NCBI GenBank assembly: GCA_027943335.1
Contig: BSBK01001535.1
Location: 171,001-235,000 of the forward strand
Source: Chamaecyparis obtusa
Taxonomy: Eukaryota; Streptophyta; Pinopsida; Cupressales; Cupressaceae
Direction: 5' to 3'
DNA length: 64,000 nt
The notes under the pieces were generated by a model that was given only the letters and a program-made list of their open reading frames with translations, searched no databases and was not told where the DNA came from. Each line of letters begins with the position of its first letter. Position 1 is the first letter of the stretch. Below, one piece after another: positions 10,996 through 25,000 of the stretch. A program made the position numbers and the translations under genes.

Positions 10996-12469
10996 CCAAT
11001 AGAGTAGTGGGTAATAGTGTAAGAAATTTCTCTACGTATTTCTTGCTTTACATAAATGTTTAGCTATGTAATGATCAACCAATTGATACCAACTTTAAGC
11101 AAAACATAAATAGTTATCCTACTTGAACATACATACCTACTCTGTGAGGAAGAAGGCTCCATTGTCCCTCTCCGTGAGTTTGAACATAGTTTTTCAAGAG
11201 AAGATCCTCCTAAGGAGTCCAAGGACCTCTATTCAGACCCAAATCAGAGCAGCAAGCCTTCCTTACCATTAGTTCTTTGTAAATCAACCACAACATGTGT
11301 TTGATCAACTTGCAATGACTAGAATAATGACCAACTAACTATTAAATATAAGTTTTGAATTTTATATGTCATGGTTGGAATCTATAACCATAAAATTTAC
11401 TTAGGTTAGGTTCTCATCTACATATCTGATCCCAAACGGTATCTAATTTGTTTGGGGATTACGAATGAATCTCTAGGTATAAGTCATAAAAATAGATTGA
11501 AATATAAGCTGAATTTACACAAGAAAATGTCATTTTATGCTAATTATTGCATTTAGCAGGTATCTAAACAAAGTGAACCAAAAACATCATGAAAAATGCA
11601 GGAGCATATAATTTTTACCACTACATTTTACCTACACTTTGATGTGCACGTGAAGTAAAATATATCTATATATGCATACAAGTAAAACAGTCAATATGTA
11701 AAAGTAAATATTTTTTGAACATTTACAAGGGTGTTGATCTATGTTAAATAATATATCATTCTTCAGTTTTTATAGTTCAATAATAGAACACTCCAACAAC
11801 AAATGAAAGGTTTTGCGTTCAAATCTTAGCTGGTCTATATGTAGCAACTGAACATGGTATCAAACCTAAGACCAAGCTAGTTACCCAAGCACCTGCAATA
11901 TGACCAAACCAATGATGAACGGCCCACAAATTAAGAAGTCAGTAACTGTGTTATTAAAAGCCTTCAACAACAAATAAAAGATCTTAGATTGAAGTCCTAA
12001 ATAATCTATAAACAACAGCTAATTACTTCTATAAAATAATTACGATAAATGATATATATGCCTATAATCACAATCCATATTCAAATGATGAGATAATTCT
12101 CATATATCGAATAGAAATGTTGGTTAGTTTGCAAATGCATTATTTTACAATACTAAATATAATTTTTTAAAGACAAACATGTTTTTTACAATTACAGTTG
12201 CATCATTTTAAGAAAATAAGTGTATCACTTCAATAAGGTACTTGCATTGATTTGTGAGGTTAAGTACGATGAATTAGATATGTGACTGCATCATTTTAGG
12301 GTAGTAAGTGCAGTGATCTAGGTGTTAATTATGGTGTTTCTCTTGTCACCTATGAAAAATAAAAAAATAAGATATAGAATAATAGAAGGATCTTGACATA
12401 GTTCACCTCTAAATCATTAACTTATTTTAGTAAAGGTGGACGGAAAAATATGCCCCCAAAATCCCCATC
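10996..12469. other. CACTA internal sequence, nothing recognised
   Basis: AT-rich sequence with no long frame and no motif that I can place. The phrase ACTCCAACAACAAATGAAAGGTTTTG near 11790 recurs in a diverged form near 11965 (TTCAACAACAAATAAAAGATCTTAG), a weak direct repeat. Confidence 0.25.
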
Positions 12470-13175
12470 ATATGTGATGCAGAGTGAAACAACTAAAGGT
12501 GATGGATCCACTTAAACTAGTTTAAATGCACAATAAACCTACAAGGATTCCAATAGGCTATAAAGCACTTAACCCACAAAACATCAAACCCTCGCTCTAT
12601 ATCTTCAAGATTGATTGGAAATATATTAATAAGGTTGATTTGATAGGTTACAAACCCTTTTCAACTTCTGAATGCCTCCAAGTAATCAACTTTCATGAAA
12701 CTGCCAATCAGGCCTTAAGCCCCCAATTAGCCCTCCAGTAGCTATTTTTGCAATTTTTCTCACAACTTTTCAAAACAACCCTGAAAAAAAATAACTATTC
12801 CAAGTACCCTTTTTGGTGATCTAAAACATACTTAACAATCAATATGCATTGCTTTGGAAACTGTGCCCTTAAAATGACTGTCTCAATTTTTTTGAGTGTA
12901 TTTCATGTGAGTTTACAAAGCAACTATGCCAAATATGTGTCCAAAAGTCACCAAATTCATAGGACACTCATATTATATGTCTAATTAGATGAATCAACAA
13001 CCAATTTCACCTTATGTTCTCATTTACTATAAAACCCCAAATTCACCCTTCAAACCCTCTACACCCTAGGGTATCACCAATCTAGCACTTCCACTTACTT
13101 CCAGGTCATAAAATTCATGATTCACCATAATTTCAACATGTTATTGAAGAATATCAAATAATATATATACCTTGT
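12470..13175 (-). repeat. dispersed repeat, copy 1 of a direct pair
   Basis: It is collinear with 14973-15585. Shared phrases in order are GATGCAGAGTG, GGTGATGGAT-CAC, CACAAGGATTCCAAT-GGCT, AAAGCACTT-AACCCACAAA, a shared AGCCCTCCAG block, GACTGTCTCAA and ATACCTTGT. The two copies may be LTRs of a short non-coding retroelement with about 1.8 kb between them. Orientation is inferred. Confidence 0.6.
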
Positions 13176-14972
13176 TTAGCCAGATGTACGGCTGTGTTAC
13201 ACATGGCATGTATTTGGGTACCCAAACTTGTCCAAACACTAATCAACTTTGCATTTTTTTCTCTTCAACCTGCAGATCTACATCATTCTTTCTTATTTGG
13301 TGTTAGTAGGGCATGTTAGAGTCACAGGTTCCATTCCTTGAAGCAGGTAAATGTACAAAGTGGAATGGAACCTTCATTTATTCATATTATCAATGTAAAC
13401 AAATAGAACTTTCTGCGAGACAACATATATATCTTTTCAAATGAATTAATAAGCACCTTAAAACTAATCAAAGACTATACAAAGGACTCATACCGACATG
13501 AATGAACAGTTATTGCATCAAAGAGACTTCAAAAATATGCAAGAAACACAGAAATCTTATTGAAACTGTCACTATCCATACAATCTATGTACTCTGTCAT
13601 TCATACAATGCTTAACATGTTTCATCTCGACATGACATCATATATAGACCCTTATACAACTATCCAACTGACCAAAGTTGGTTGAGATGACTAATTAATC
13701 AAACAATTGCTTAGTTTTGGTTTTCCCTCTAAAATCATCATGAACGTTGGAATTTAAAATTCAAATTATGAACTTTGCTTTGTATGACTTTCTTAACACC
13801 TAGACCCATAATAATGACTTGAAATTGGTTCAATGACCTTATTAAATATGACAAAACATAAAACAACTCTCTAGGCTACCCTTATGGCTCATTAGGCCAT
13901 TTTTACATTATGTTGCCCATAGGGCTTTATCAGGACCCTTACAATTCTTGACTTCCAAAGTACTTTGTTCATTACAGTATGCCATTATTGGCCTTAGAAT
14001 ATCCCAATTGGCATGACTAGATGCCTTTTCCCTCTTGTCTTCACCTAGTACCATATTGTCCTTAGTTGTTTTGTTAAGTGCCCCTGCACCAATATGTGTC
14101 CTAGGGTGTTGTGTTATTGAAATATATCTACATTAACACGACAACATTACCTAGAAAATGGAAAAAACATAGGTGCCTACAAGAGGACTTTTAAGTTCTA
14201 GTAGTTTCATACATCTATGTGAGATAATTAACTACCAAGTAATGGTTGTAAAATACTTCATTGAAGCCATTTTGACCTTATATTAGACTACTTGTTTATG
14301 TGTTTTGTTGTGAAAGATAGTGTGAAAACTTGTAACTTGAAAAAGTTACTGAATATACACAAAACATTTCATTTCAGTCATACCTACAGCCATAAGTGAT
14401 TGTGTGATTTTTGTGTTTATGAATCATCAAAACTTGTCCTAAAAAATGTCCCACATAGAGAAACAAAATAGCATGGGTCATAAATATATCATTTTTCCTT
14501 TATCTAGAATATTTTGATTGGAAACCCTTGCAAATTATAAATTCATACCTTGCATTTTAGTGGCATTCTTATATTGAGAGTTTATAACCTTTCTTAGTCA
14601 TTTTCATAGTGAATAGTCCTCATCTTAGATTCAAAAAATCTAAAAATCTAAAAACATAGCTTGCACATCCTAGGGTCAAGAATTACACTTTCTAGAGTCA
14701 TTTTCCAAATTAGAGGGTACATCTTTTGAGGACATTCCTATTGTGGCTTTGCACATTATCTTGACTTCCTTTAAATATAGTTATCTTCTTTTCATGTCCA
14801 CCTTTTCTTGGATGCTTGTCATTCTTGTCTAAATTTGTCTTATTCATAAACACCTTGTCATAATTATAATTTTGTTTTCCTCAAAATTGAATTCAAGATA
14901 GTTCCCAACATCATTTAGGTATTTCCTTAGAAGGTTTACATTTATCTATCTTAGGGTATACTACATGCACCT
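13176..14972. other. spacer between the direct repeats, no gene
   Basis: No open frame of note and no recognised domain. If the flanking repeats are LTRs, this would be the internal region of a non-autonomous (LARD/TRIM-like) element. No primer site or polypurine tract was identified. Confidence 0.3.
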
Positions 14973-15585
14973 TAGATGATGCAGAGTGGCATGCAAAAGG
15001 TGATGGATTCACAATGACTTAGGCAAATTCATAAATAACCCACAAGGATTCCAATTGGCTTCAAAGCACTTCAACCCACAAACACAGTTACCTGACTCCA
15101 AATCTTCAAAGTTGATGTTAAATGTGTCAAACAAGGTGATTCAATAGGTTTCAATCAGATTCTATCATTCAAACAACTCCAAACACACAAATTCACCAAA
15201 ACTGCTAATTAGGCCTAGTTAATAGGCTAGTAGCCCTCCAGCAGCGTTCAAACCCAAATAACTCAATTTTTTTCCAAATGAACCTAAAAAAAAATTAGCA
15301 TTCCAGATACCCTTTTGGGAGAACTATAACATATCCAAAATCCAATATCAACTTTTTTGGAAAGTGTGCCAATAATCTTGACTGTCTCAAATTATATAAC
15401 TATTCCTACTTATCAAATTATATAACTATTCTCATGATCCAACCCAACCTGTAAAAATGGTGAAAATCACCTCATTCGTTATGACAAGAGCTGTTGCATC
15501 TCTGTCCCCCTCGACCTGCCAAATTATCCTTAGAACCATTGATATAATGAAATACAATGACCCAACAAATATCACATACCTTGTG
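14973..15585 (-). repeat. dispersed repeat, copy 2 of a direct pair
   Basis: See copy 1 for the shared blocks. Relative to it, the copy carries insertions around AGCCCTCCAGCAGCG and has diverged strongly, so the pair is old. Inverted relatives occur near 9.65 kb and 16.4-16.8 kb. Confidence 0.6.
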
Positions 15586-17280
15586 AATTTATGAGTATCT
15601 TTTCATACCTTATTCAAAGCTTCATTGATATTTTGGATTGCCCCAGGCCCAAACCTGCACAAGCGAAACCAAATGAGCAAGATAAATTTGATAGAATTAT
15701 AAAATTTAAAATGCAAGTGAGGCAGCTTACACATGCTTGTCACGCCCTCCAAATGTCAAAAGATAAATACCACCCTCTTGACACTTCAATTCACATAAGT
15801 TCTCTTCTTCTTCTTCATATCTCTTTGACATCCTCAACAAAAATACTTCTGAAAAGGCTGGAAAATTCTCAAAGAAATTGGGCCATTAATTAACAAACTA
15901 GCTGGCTTATTCATATATAGAATGAAGTACATACTACAAATTACAATATATAGGCAACAAGCTGTGTAAAGCTTAAACAGCGGACTTTTAATCTGTGAAG
16001 TATGTTAGAGTTGATTCTAATTGGATCTCCATGTAAATCGGAACTGTCAACTTTTGTTGTGATTAAAAAGGGGAAAGTACCCGTAATTGTTTGTGTTCTA
16101 ATAATCGCCTGTGGGAGAGGTACTAAGGCCTATAAATATTATGTTTTTATCATGATCTGGATGCAGGTGTTAGTGAAAGGAGAAAGGAACAGTAGGTGAC
16201 TGTTGAACAGGCAGTGAAGGGTGCATTTGGGAAGCACCACGTGGTGAATATGAACAAGTTGAGGGTGGAATTGGTAAATGAGTGTTGGAAATGATTGAGA
16301 GAGTTTTTTTGAAGGTGTTTGATCCATTAGAAAGGTTTTGTGAGTTGATTTAGGGTCTTTTCTAGGAAGCCCTAGGCTAGAAACCCTTAAAGGGAGGGTT
16401 TGATGAAAAAGTATCTAGGAAAGCTTGGAGGGTCAAACTAATTGAGGAATTCTAATGTTTATTAGATGCCTTGAGACTGTATAAAGGTTGGAAGGTTGAG
16501 AGTAAGTGTAAATAGGAGTTTCTTTGGAAGAGGAGGGCTAATTAGGCCTAATTGCTGATAGGGACAGTCATAGAAGTGTGCAACAGTCACAAGTTGAAGG
16601 ATTGGTATTAGCATGGTTTGAAGAACTCAATAAAGGGTATCTAGAAAGGTGAAGAAGTCACCATGGTGTTTGAGGAATTTTAGAGAAAAGTGCAATTTAC
16701 TAGTAGGACAGGGCTAATTGGATAGTCCTAGAAAAGGCAGTTTTGAAGATTGGGATAGAGTTAATGCTTGGTAGGGGTTGGAACTCCTTAGTTAGGCTAT
16801 TTGAGGATTTTTGAAGCCTTAGAAGGATCAAGGGAGTCCTTGAAGATATAAATCAAGAGGTGATTGTAGGAAAGGTGAATTAGGAGTGTTCCCAAGGAGA
16901 GGGAAATTGGAACATGGACAAAGTGAATTGATAAGTTGTCTAAAATGAATCAAGGCAGTGAACCTATTGCAGAGGAGTGTTTGGTTGATATCCTTAAGTC
17001 AAGGACTTCTTATTGATCCTCTAGTTGAACTCTAGTTCCTTGAGTGGATTCCAAGACGTTGTTGAATCCTCGAGTTGAACAGGGTTCCTTAAGGGAATAT
17101 TAGAAGGCTCTGCATCAAAAACTCTAAGCTTGTCTTTAAAGTTTGAGCTTCACTTGGTTTCGAGAATAGTTTAATATTCTCTACTAAACAAGGCCAACCA
17201 CGTGAAGGTGGAAGCTCATTTGGCCTCTCCCCCCCCCCCCCCCCCCCTAACATCACTCTAAATTCCCCATTAACATTTAA
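15586..17280. other. repeat-derived region with LTR-like promoter, no gene
   Basis: A TATAAATATT box lies at 16131-16140, after a TGTTAGAGTT start near 16003. The following kilobase has relatives of the dispersed repeat in inverted orientation (GAGGGCTAATTAGGCCTAATTG). A C19 homopolymer is at 17229-17247. These features suggest an old LTR, but the second LTR was not found. The 100-codon frame near 15.6 kb has no recognisable content. Confidence 0.3.
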
Positions 17281-17480
17281 TAACATTCATTCATTCATTC
17301 ATCCATTTTTGAAATACAACATTCAATCATTATAATCACATGATAACATTCATTAACACATAAAATTCATTAACACACATCATTCATAAATAATTCATTA
17401 ACACATAATTCATTAACACACAACATTCATGAATAATTCATTAACACATATTAACAGACATCATTCATCAACATTACTAG
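17281..17480. repeat. ATTCATTAACACA-type simple repeat
   Basis: Starts as (CATT)n and continues as irregular copies of ATTCATTAACACA with spacers of 5-25 bases. It lies just downstream of the stop codon of the SET/TnpA-like gene and may form its 3' flank. Confidence 0.75.
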
Positions 17481-17538
17481 TACAAAATTACATCCATTAA
17501 GACAATGTTCTTTCATTAGCAATAAATGTTAATTACAA

Positions 17539-20500
17539 TCATTTCTTTTTGGGTTTCTTGCTATTTTTTTTAATCATATAATTTCTAAGAGGAAGATCAA
17601 TGTCCTCATCATTCCCCTCCTCTATTGATTCTAATCCCAACGTGTGTCTCCTCCTCATCTGTTCAGGAACAGGAGGCCGCTGCGCTGAAGGGGGGTCTGC
17701 TGCAATAAGTACTTCATGAGTTAAATTCACACTATTTTATATTATTGAATTACAAGTATTTATGTAAGTAAAAGAACTATAAATCAAAAAATTAATTTAA
17801 AAGAACAAAACATAGATTTTCTTTACTTGAATGTGCCACATGATCTACATGGCGATCAGTCTGAACATCCTCCGGCACTTGTTCAGCATGACCTGATTCT
17901 ATATCCTCTAAAATATACACAAAAATGTTACACCAAGTTCAATTTAAGATGTTAAATTGTATTAATAATTACATAATTAGTTTTAAATAGCAAATGAGCA
18001 CCTCCTTGGACAATATGATGCACATCGGGGGCTTCATGATGCGGCGCCGTATGATTTGTGTCACGATTAAGAGGCTGCATTGCAATGTAATAGACATTAT
18101 TATCAAATTGATTGTTGCTCAAGTATTCAATTTCTAATATATTTTTTTGGCATATTTACCTGTGCACATGATGCAGGAGACTCTTCGGTTGGGCCAGTGG
18201 AAGCTTGCCATAGGCATTCAGCCACAGCTTGATAGCCTTCCTTGAAGGCAATTTTTCTGTGTTCTTCCGTGGCGTCTAAATTAAAATCAGAGCCCTGCAT
18301 TTTTTGATTAAACAAAATTATTTGCATTTTATAAATAATTTTTCTCTGCAATTCATTTACTGCTACTTATAATGCGAGCTTTAATTTTTGAATATCCTCT
18401 AGCGCCAAGTCTGTGTTGCCCAATCTTTTGCAGCCTAGCCTTTGTTGCCTTTGAAGTGTCCTGCAACCTATGAAAAGTTTGAAAAAAAGGTTATAAAAAC
18501 ATGTATATGGAATAACAAATGAAACTTTGAAATGCTGAACACATTGCATTCAATGGTGAAAATGTCTAAAACATCATACCAAGATATTATATTGAAAAAT
18601 GATGATTGCATTCAAAATTTAATTATCATCTCAAAAGTCCATGCCAAACACCTTATCACTAGTAGTTAATACTATTTCATACCTTCTCGCATTTGTTGGT
18701 GAAACTCCTTTTTGAGCATCCGCTTTCTCCTTTGCATCTAAAATAAATTCATTCCAATCTCTCACTGAAATAAAGGGAGGACGCTCGTACTTTAGGTTCT
18801 GGACAAGACTCTTTCTATATGCGTCCCTCACAGTCTTAAGATGTTTGCAAGCTCTTTCTAAAATTTTCTTCTCATCAAAAATATTATTACCAAACTCATG
18901 ATGTAAATCTTTGATGAGCTGATCTTTTAAACTTTTTTCTTGCAAATTCCACCTTTTAAGGAAAAACACAAAATTGTTAGATATAGCCACTAAAAAAAAA
19001 GACCGGAATGAAAGGAAAAATACTGTACCAATTAATGATATGAAAAAAAAATAGTGGGATAAACTTAGTTCACTTATGGTGTTCCACCTTGTATGTATGG
19101 TGGGCCCGAATATATGCAATGTGAGGTCATAAAGCTTCTTATAAAACATATCATTTCCTGCAAAAAATGTCATGGGATAATCAATACAAAACTTGTTATG
19201 AATAGGTAAATGCATATTACAATATAAAAATAATTATTAAAGTACCTGGAATCTGAGGACATCTTATAGGCATTGATTCATTATTGTCAATCAATAATGA
19301 CGTCTGCGTAGCTCCCGTGCTAGTAACACGGGTAGATCCAGGAAATGGTGGTGAATTATCACTAATACATGCAGATTGATCAGTATCTGGTGTACCAAGT
19401 GGTGCCACCGGGGTATCTCCTACTCCAAAAAAATAATCCACTATGTGATGCACCCAAGATTAAAGTACAAATTATGAAATCATAATTAGAACAAAACCAA
19501 ATATAGTAAAACAATGATTTACTAGCTGCCATAGCCCTTGAAGGCGTTGATGTTTGCATGGCCCTTGTGGCCGACATTGCACTCGGCAATCTTCTATGGA
19601 CAACCTGGCTAGGAGGAGTCTCCTGTAATTGATGACCTAAACAATACATTGTTAGCAAAGACATTTTGAAATAATAAAAGTAAGAGTTAATTTGAGAAAT
19701 TTTTGAATGCTCCAAAGAAAAAATTCCTTGTAACTTGTCAACTAAAGGATTATTTTACCTGAGGTGGTCGGAGGCCTACTAGTACCGGCCTCATCCGCAC
19801 ATTGTCCTTGACCAGGTGCTAGAGATTCCATAAAATCCTACAACAAGAACACATATTACATATATTTTATTTCACAACATAAAAAAGTATAAAATATTAA
19901 CCTTTATTGAAATTTTGTTATAACTAAAGATTCATTATTGCTTACTTGATACCGACGTGCGAGCGCTTTCAATTCAGTTAGCCTCATCAGCATCTCCTCA
20001 GTTGGATTTGTTACATACAAAATATTAATTATTTCTTTATTGATTTGTTTCATTTTTTTCTTCAACATGATTATAACATTAGGCGAATCTGCAAAAAGAT
20101 CATCATCCTCGAGGGTAGCTATTGCCTCTACTGTCGAGGGTGCTTTTCCCTTATCTTGAACATCAAATTGTGACAGGAATATCAGTAAAAATATCATAAA
20201 AACTCCAAAACCATAAATAAAATAACGTAATAATATAACATTTTTCAACTATCTAATTTGTACAATTTTAATAAGGTTTACCCCTGAAGAACGGGTGGGA
20301 GGAGCATCCTCGTGGCCTCTATCATCTGCAGGATCCATATCGTCCTGTGACAAAGATTAAATATAAAAACTTTAGTGAACTAAAAGCAATAGACTTAGCA
20401 AAAAAAAACTTATTAATAAAATGGTATATAGTACTTACCACCCTCATAATAGTAACTTTGTTTGTATCTATGCGATTTAAATGATAATCTATTAGCAGTT

Positions 20501-21125
20501 CTTCCCCTGCACTTATTGATTTTATTGCACATACAAAAACTTGATTCCCCTCACGCGCCTCAAATATGCAATTGGGTTGCTTATTAGTTGACGAAGGTCG
20601 CGTACTATTTATAAAACCCGCAATATTACCTGTCGCTTTTGGTCTCCCATCAATGTACATTGCAAATCTTTTACTTTGATCATTTTCTTTCCTTTGTATA
20701 TAATTAGCTGATAGTGCATACCTACGCATACTTTTTTTATATTGAACAATCCGCATCCAAGCATTGTAATTGTAACACGGACCGACATACTTGAACAATT
20801 CAACAACTCTGTTGTAATATACCTTTATCCCATCCATGGAAAATAGGCCCAAACCATGTAATGAGGATGGAGCAATGCGATATATCCTCTCATTAACACA
20901 AAAATCAGTATTAATTGGAGGTAGCTCATTGGGTACCCATTGTTTCTCAATGTGTCTATACTGAAAGGGCACCTTGATGTCACCTTTGGTCTCATCGTCA
21001 TAAGAACATGACCCCCCATTAGCAAAGAAATATTCCATGCGTTTATCAAATTTTTTTCTAATCTTTTGACCTCTAGTTGATCTCCCTATTTTAGCCGTAC
21101 TACATGTAGAACTTTCATCTAGCAT
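17539..21125 (-). CDS. SET-domain protein fused to a Transposase_24/TnpA-like domain, 13 exons
   Basis: My reading of the exons is 21125-20439, 20344-20282, 20149-19946, 19837-19759, 19636-19523, 19440-19246, 19157-19088, 18952-18683, 18467-18367, 18294-18160, 18074-18002, 17907-17827 and 17699-17539, all with GT...AG introns; about 743 residues. Exon 1 encodes a SET core: GLG at 91-93, YVG at 113-115, GNIAGFIN at 166-173, PNC at 184-186, GEEL and the DY tyrosine at 207-214, without pre- or post-SET cysteines. Exon 3 is coiled-coil-like. Exons 7-9 (about 450-594) match plant Transposase_24, with RPPFISVRDWNEF and HRLGARGY. The end is basic (KKNSKKPKKK). Only the exon 9/10 joint is out of phase by one. 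The frame is open 21 codons upstream of the chosen ATG, up to a possible acceptor at 21183, so a 5' exon may exist. The product is likely nuclear. Confidence 0.7.
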
Positions 21126-21188
21126 TCCCTCATTTCCCTCATTCGATGTAGATAGATCTGACAAGTACCTATTTGGTGGGTGCTGCAA

Positions 21189-21888
21189 TCCATCAAATGA
21201 GATATTGCCACGTTAATATATATAGAATAATCAAGTTGTGACCCATATGTACGGTTCTTCTTTGTCTATACATGAGACATATAAAATGTACTAGGTTGAA
21301 AGTGATTATATATTATATTTCTATACGGTTCTTCTTTGTCTATATATAAATTATATGATTATATAATATGTCTATTTATAACATACGTGCTCAGTGATAA
21401 ACAAGAAGAATATAAGAAAATTATGTCTATTTATTGACTTATACCTACTGATCCATGTCACTGTGCATGATCCACGCCAAAGGGGTCAAATTTCCTGCAT
21501 ATGTTAATCATTTATCTTAAGTTAGCTAAATATTACATGATACGTATGCTACAAATAACTTAGAAGATAACATGAACAATATGTAACATCGTAAACATGA
21601 ACAAATTTACCTTATATATGGAATGCAAGATCGTCAACAGAAGGCCAGGGTGACAATGTCTGTAGTCAATTGTCTGTTTGCAAAAAGGGTGATAATCAAA
21701 CACAAATATACATGTATCAACAACAATTAATTGAGCATCGTAAACAAAAAATTGGTAATTATAAATCACATATGTCATAATCATTAGAATTGAACACAAT
21801 AAATATGTAACCATTACAATTTAAAGAAAAACATAAATATGTAATCATTAGAATTGAACACAATAAATATGTAACCATTTCAATTATG
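21189..21888 (-). other. interval between TNP2 and the SET gene; possible 5' exons
   Basis: It contains two short stretches bounded by plausible AG...GT signals on the minus strand (about 21615-21677 and 21449-21495). Neither joins exon 1 of the SET gene in frame in my reading. A short direct repeat, ATATGTAACCATTACAATT / ATATGTAACCATTTCAATT, lies near 21804 and 21867. The TNP2 stop codon region is at the upper edge. Confidence 0.35.
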
Positions 21889-21894
21889 TCATTG

Positions 21895-21939
<45 letters not shown>

Positions 21940-22044
21940 GCCATCATCTCCATCATCACCATCATCATCTCCATCAACAGCATCACCATCATCATCATCG
22001 CCATGATCACCATCACCATCGTCATCACCATCATCATCATCATC

Positions 22045-22095
<51 letters not shown>

Positions 22096-25000
22096 TTCAG
22101 TATCTTCATCTTCCATAACATTATAATTTATCGGCCTTCCTCTTGGATCATGTCTAACAACAAATGACCAACCCTGTTTATGTGGAACCTCTGAGTAAAA
22201 CACTTGCTCACACTGGCTTGGAAGAACATAGGGCTCATCTCCAACTGGCTCAAATGACCTTGTATTAATCATTGTAAATCCATTATCATGTTGAATAACA
22301 GTTCTATCTGGATCATTTTGATTTAGTCGTAGCCTGTACCATTTGACGACAAATAGAACTACTTTGAAGGAGTTAAAGTCGCACTCAATTATATCATCTA
22401 AGATGCCATAGTATTGATTTTGAGATTGTTGAGGATGTATGTCATTTCTAGATGATATATTGGTGACCTCGAAAACTGCACTTATCCCAGAATCACAAGT
22501 TTTCTTTGTGTCATCCAACTTTTTTATGCGAAATTTTTGGCCATGATAGTACATAGCTTTGTGGTGTTTGACCTGCATTTTTTCAAGTGTGTAAATTATT
22601 TGCATCATGAGTTGATATGAAACATACGAATCATGATCATTAATAAATTTCTACGTACCTGTCCACCTCTTAAACCATGTGCTAGATCAATTACCATTGG
22701 AGTAACATTGGAATCTCCATTATGATGAGCTTCTCTAACCAATGAAGCAACACCTTCCCATGTTAATGAGAAACCATTTTGTTGACATCGTTCAATCCAT
22801 ACCATCATCCAATCAAGATTGTTTGCAATATACAAATGTATTGCATCCCACTCTCGACCAGCTGTATCAAAAACATCTTAGATTTATTGCATCCCACTCT
22901 CTACCAAATTTATAAGAATTAATTAACTACAATAACATCTTAGATTTACCTCACTTTCTTCAATCTACCTTTTCCCATCAAGTACTCCCCTTCAAATTTG
23001 TTAATGGAGTTGGGATCCCAAATATGATCTACATGGATCTTCGCTGCAAACTTAGGAAGATATTCACTAATGTACACCATGGTCTGGTATACCATATATC
23101 CCTCCACCATAGAACCCTCAGGATGTGCTCTCTGTCGAACCAAGCCTTTCAAAAATTTCAAGTGCCTCTCAACCATCCACATTGACCTAGTTGGTACAGG
23201 TCCACACAATTCAATCTCCTCAACTTGATGTATGAGGTAATGTTCTTGTGCATTGAAAAAAGTTGAAGGTAGACACTTTTGCATTTCACACATAAGAAAA
23301 GGAATTTTTCTCTTCCAATATTTTATATCTTCTTTATTGATTTCTTTAGATGACAACCACCTCATGTATTTTCCAAGATCATATATAACTTGTTTGACAC
23401 CGTTGGCAAAGTGGTGTGGGAGAGATAGAGGTAGAACATACTACAATATTTGTAAAATGATCTTGTCAATATTTTATAAAAGAATGCAATGAAAACCACA
23501 TGCAGTATACAAATATATAGTGAATACAAAATAATATGAATTACCTTAATAAATATATGTCAATCGTGTGTTTTCATCCCTGGCCCAAATTCACTTTTCT
23601 TTGATATGAGATCATTTATGTTCGCAGCAAACCCTGTGGAAAATCGTATTTTCTTTATAATTTCTTTTATAGCATTGCTCTGCTGCTCTGACAATAACCA
23701 TGGAAGGGCACTTGTATCAATCTGGTGTCCATTGTTATTTGATCGAATAAAATTTTTCATTGCATGGTTGGATTCTTCAATGTCACTACAAATTTTGATA
23801 ATTTGGTCTTTGTCACGCCTTCCATCCAATATTTTCCATAATGTCTTTGTTACATTCTTTCCAATATGCATAGGATCAAACAAATGCACGATTGGGAGTT
23901 GCTTGTAGTACGACAACTTAGTAAATTATGTAAGATAACTTTTTAGTCCTTTTGAAAGTTGGTCATTGATGCCTTGACAACCTTCACAAGCATCAATTAC
24001 ATCATTAGTAAACAAAATACAATATCAAAATATAAATTTGAAATAAAACCCATCAGAGGAATGACATTACCTCGATAATTTATTTTATTGTATGCCAACT
24101 TCCATAGGTGAGGTGTCATTCTCCATGGCTTTGATGTAGTCTCTTCTTTCCCATTGAAAAGATGTTTTTCAGTAATTCAGTACTTATGATTTCTGTGGAG
24201 AAAGTGTCTATTCTCATCAAACACCTGCTTTCTCAAACTTTTTGAATGATGAGATTTTGTCTTTGGACCACAAACTGGACATGCAAATTTTCCCTTTGTT
24301 TGAAGACCTACAAGATCATGTATAATTGGATTAAATGTGTTAACTTTGTGTTAGCACTATAACATACCAAAAAAGAGGCGTTAAGAAGAGAACATACCAC
24401 AAAAATGTGTTAGCCCAGGGGCATCATGTATTGTCCATACAAGCATTGCATGGAATTGAAATTGTCTTTGTCCTATTGGTCTAGAGATGTCATACATAGT
24501 GACCCCATTCCATAACACCATCAACTCGTCGATAAGGGGCTCAATATATACATTGATATCTTTAACTTGGTACTTACCTAGTTGAATGAACAAAAACATT
24601 ACATAATTATTATGACCATTTTGATGGATTATTAATAATAAATTAATTTAGATGACCATTAAATCAAAAAATACCTGGAACAATCAGTGACAACATTATG
24701 TGCTCCCTCTTTATGGACAACCAAGGAGGAATGTTATTGTTGATAACAAAAACAGGCCACACCGAGTAAGTAGATCTCATCTCTCCAAACGGATTGACAC
24801 CGTCCGCTGCCAATGAAAGCTTGAGATTGCGAGGTTCTTCTTTAAAGTGTGGCCATTTTTCTTCTATTTCCTTAAATGTCGAGCCATCTGCAGACATTCG
24901 CATAATGCCATCTTGACTTCTATTGCGTGCATGGTAATCCATAAATTGTGCCAAGCTATTGCAGTTGAATAATCATTGTAGACGTGGAATAATGGGAATA

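Noticed and set aside
17229..17247. C19 homopolymer as a regulatory or telomere-like element
   Set aside because: A similar C run ends the LTR at the window start; best explained as a slippage tract in LTR-derived DNA.
21886..22167. Ile-rich open frame on the plus strand and Met-rich frame on the minus strand
   Set aside because: Both are alternative readings of the ATC microsatellite that encodes the Asp tail of TNP2.
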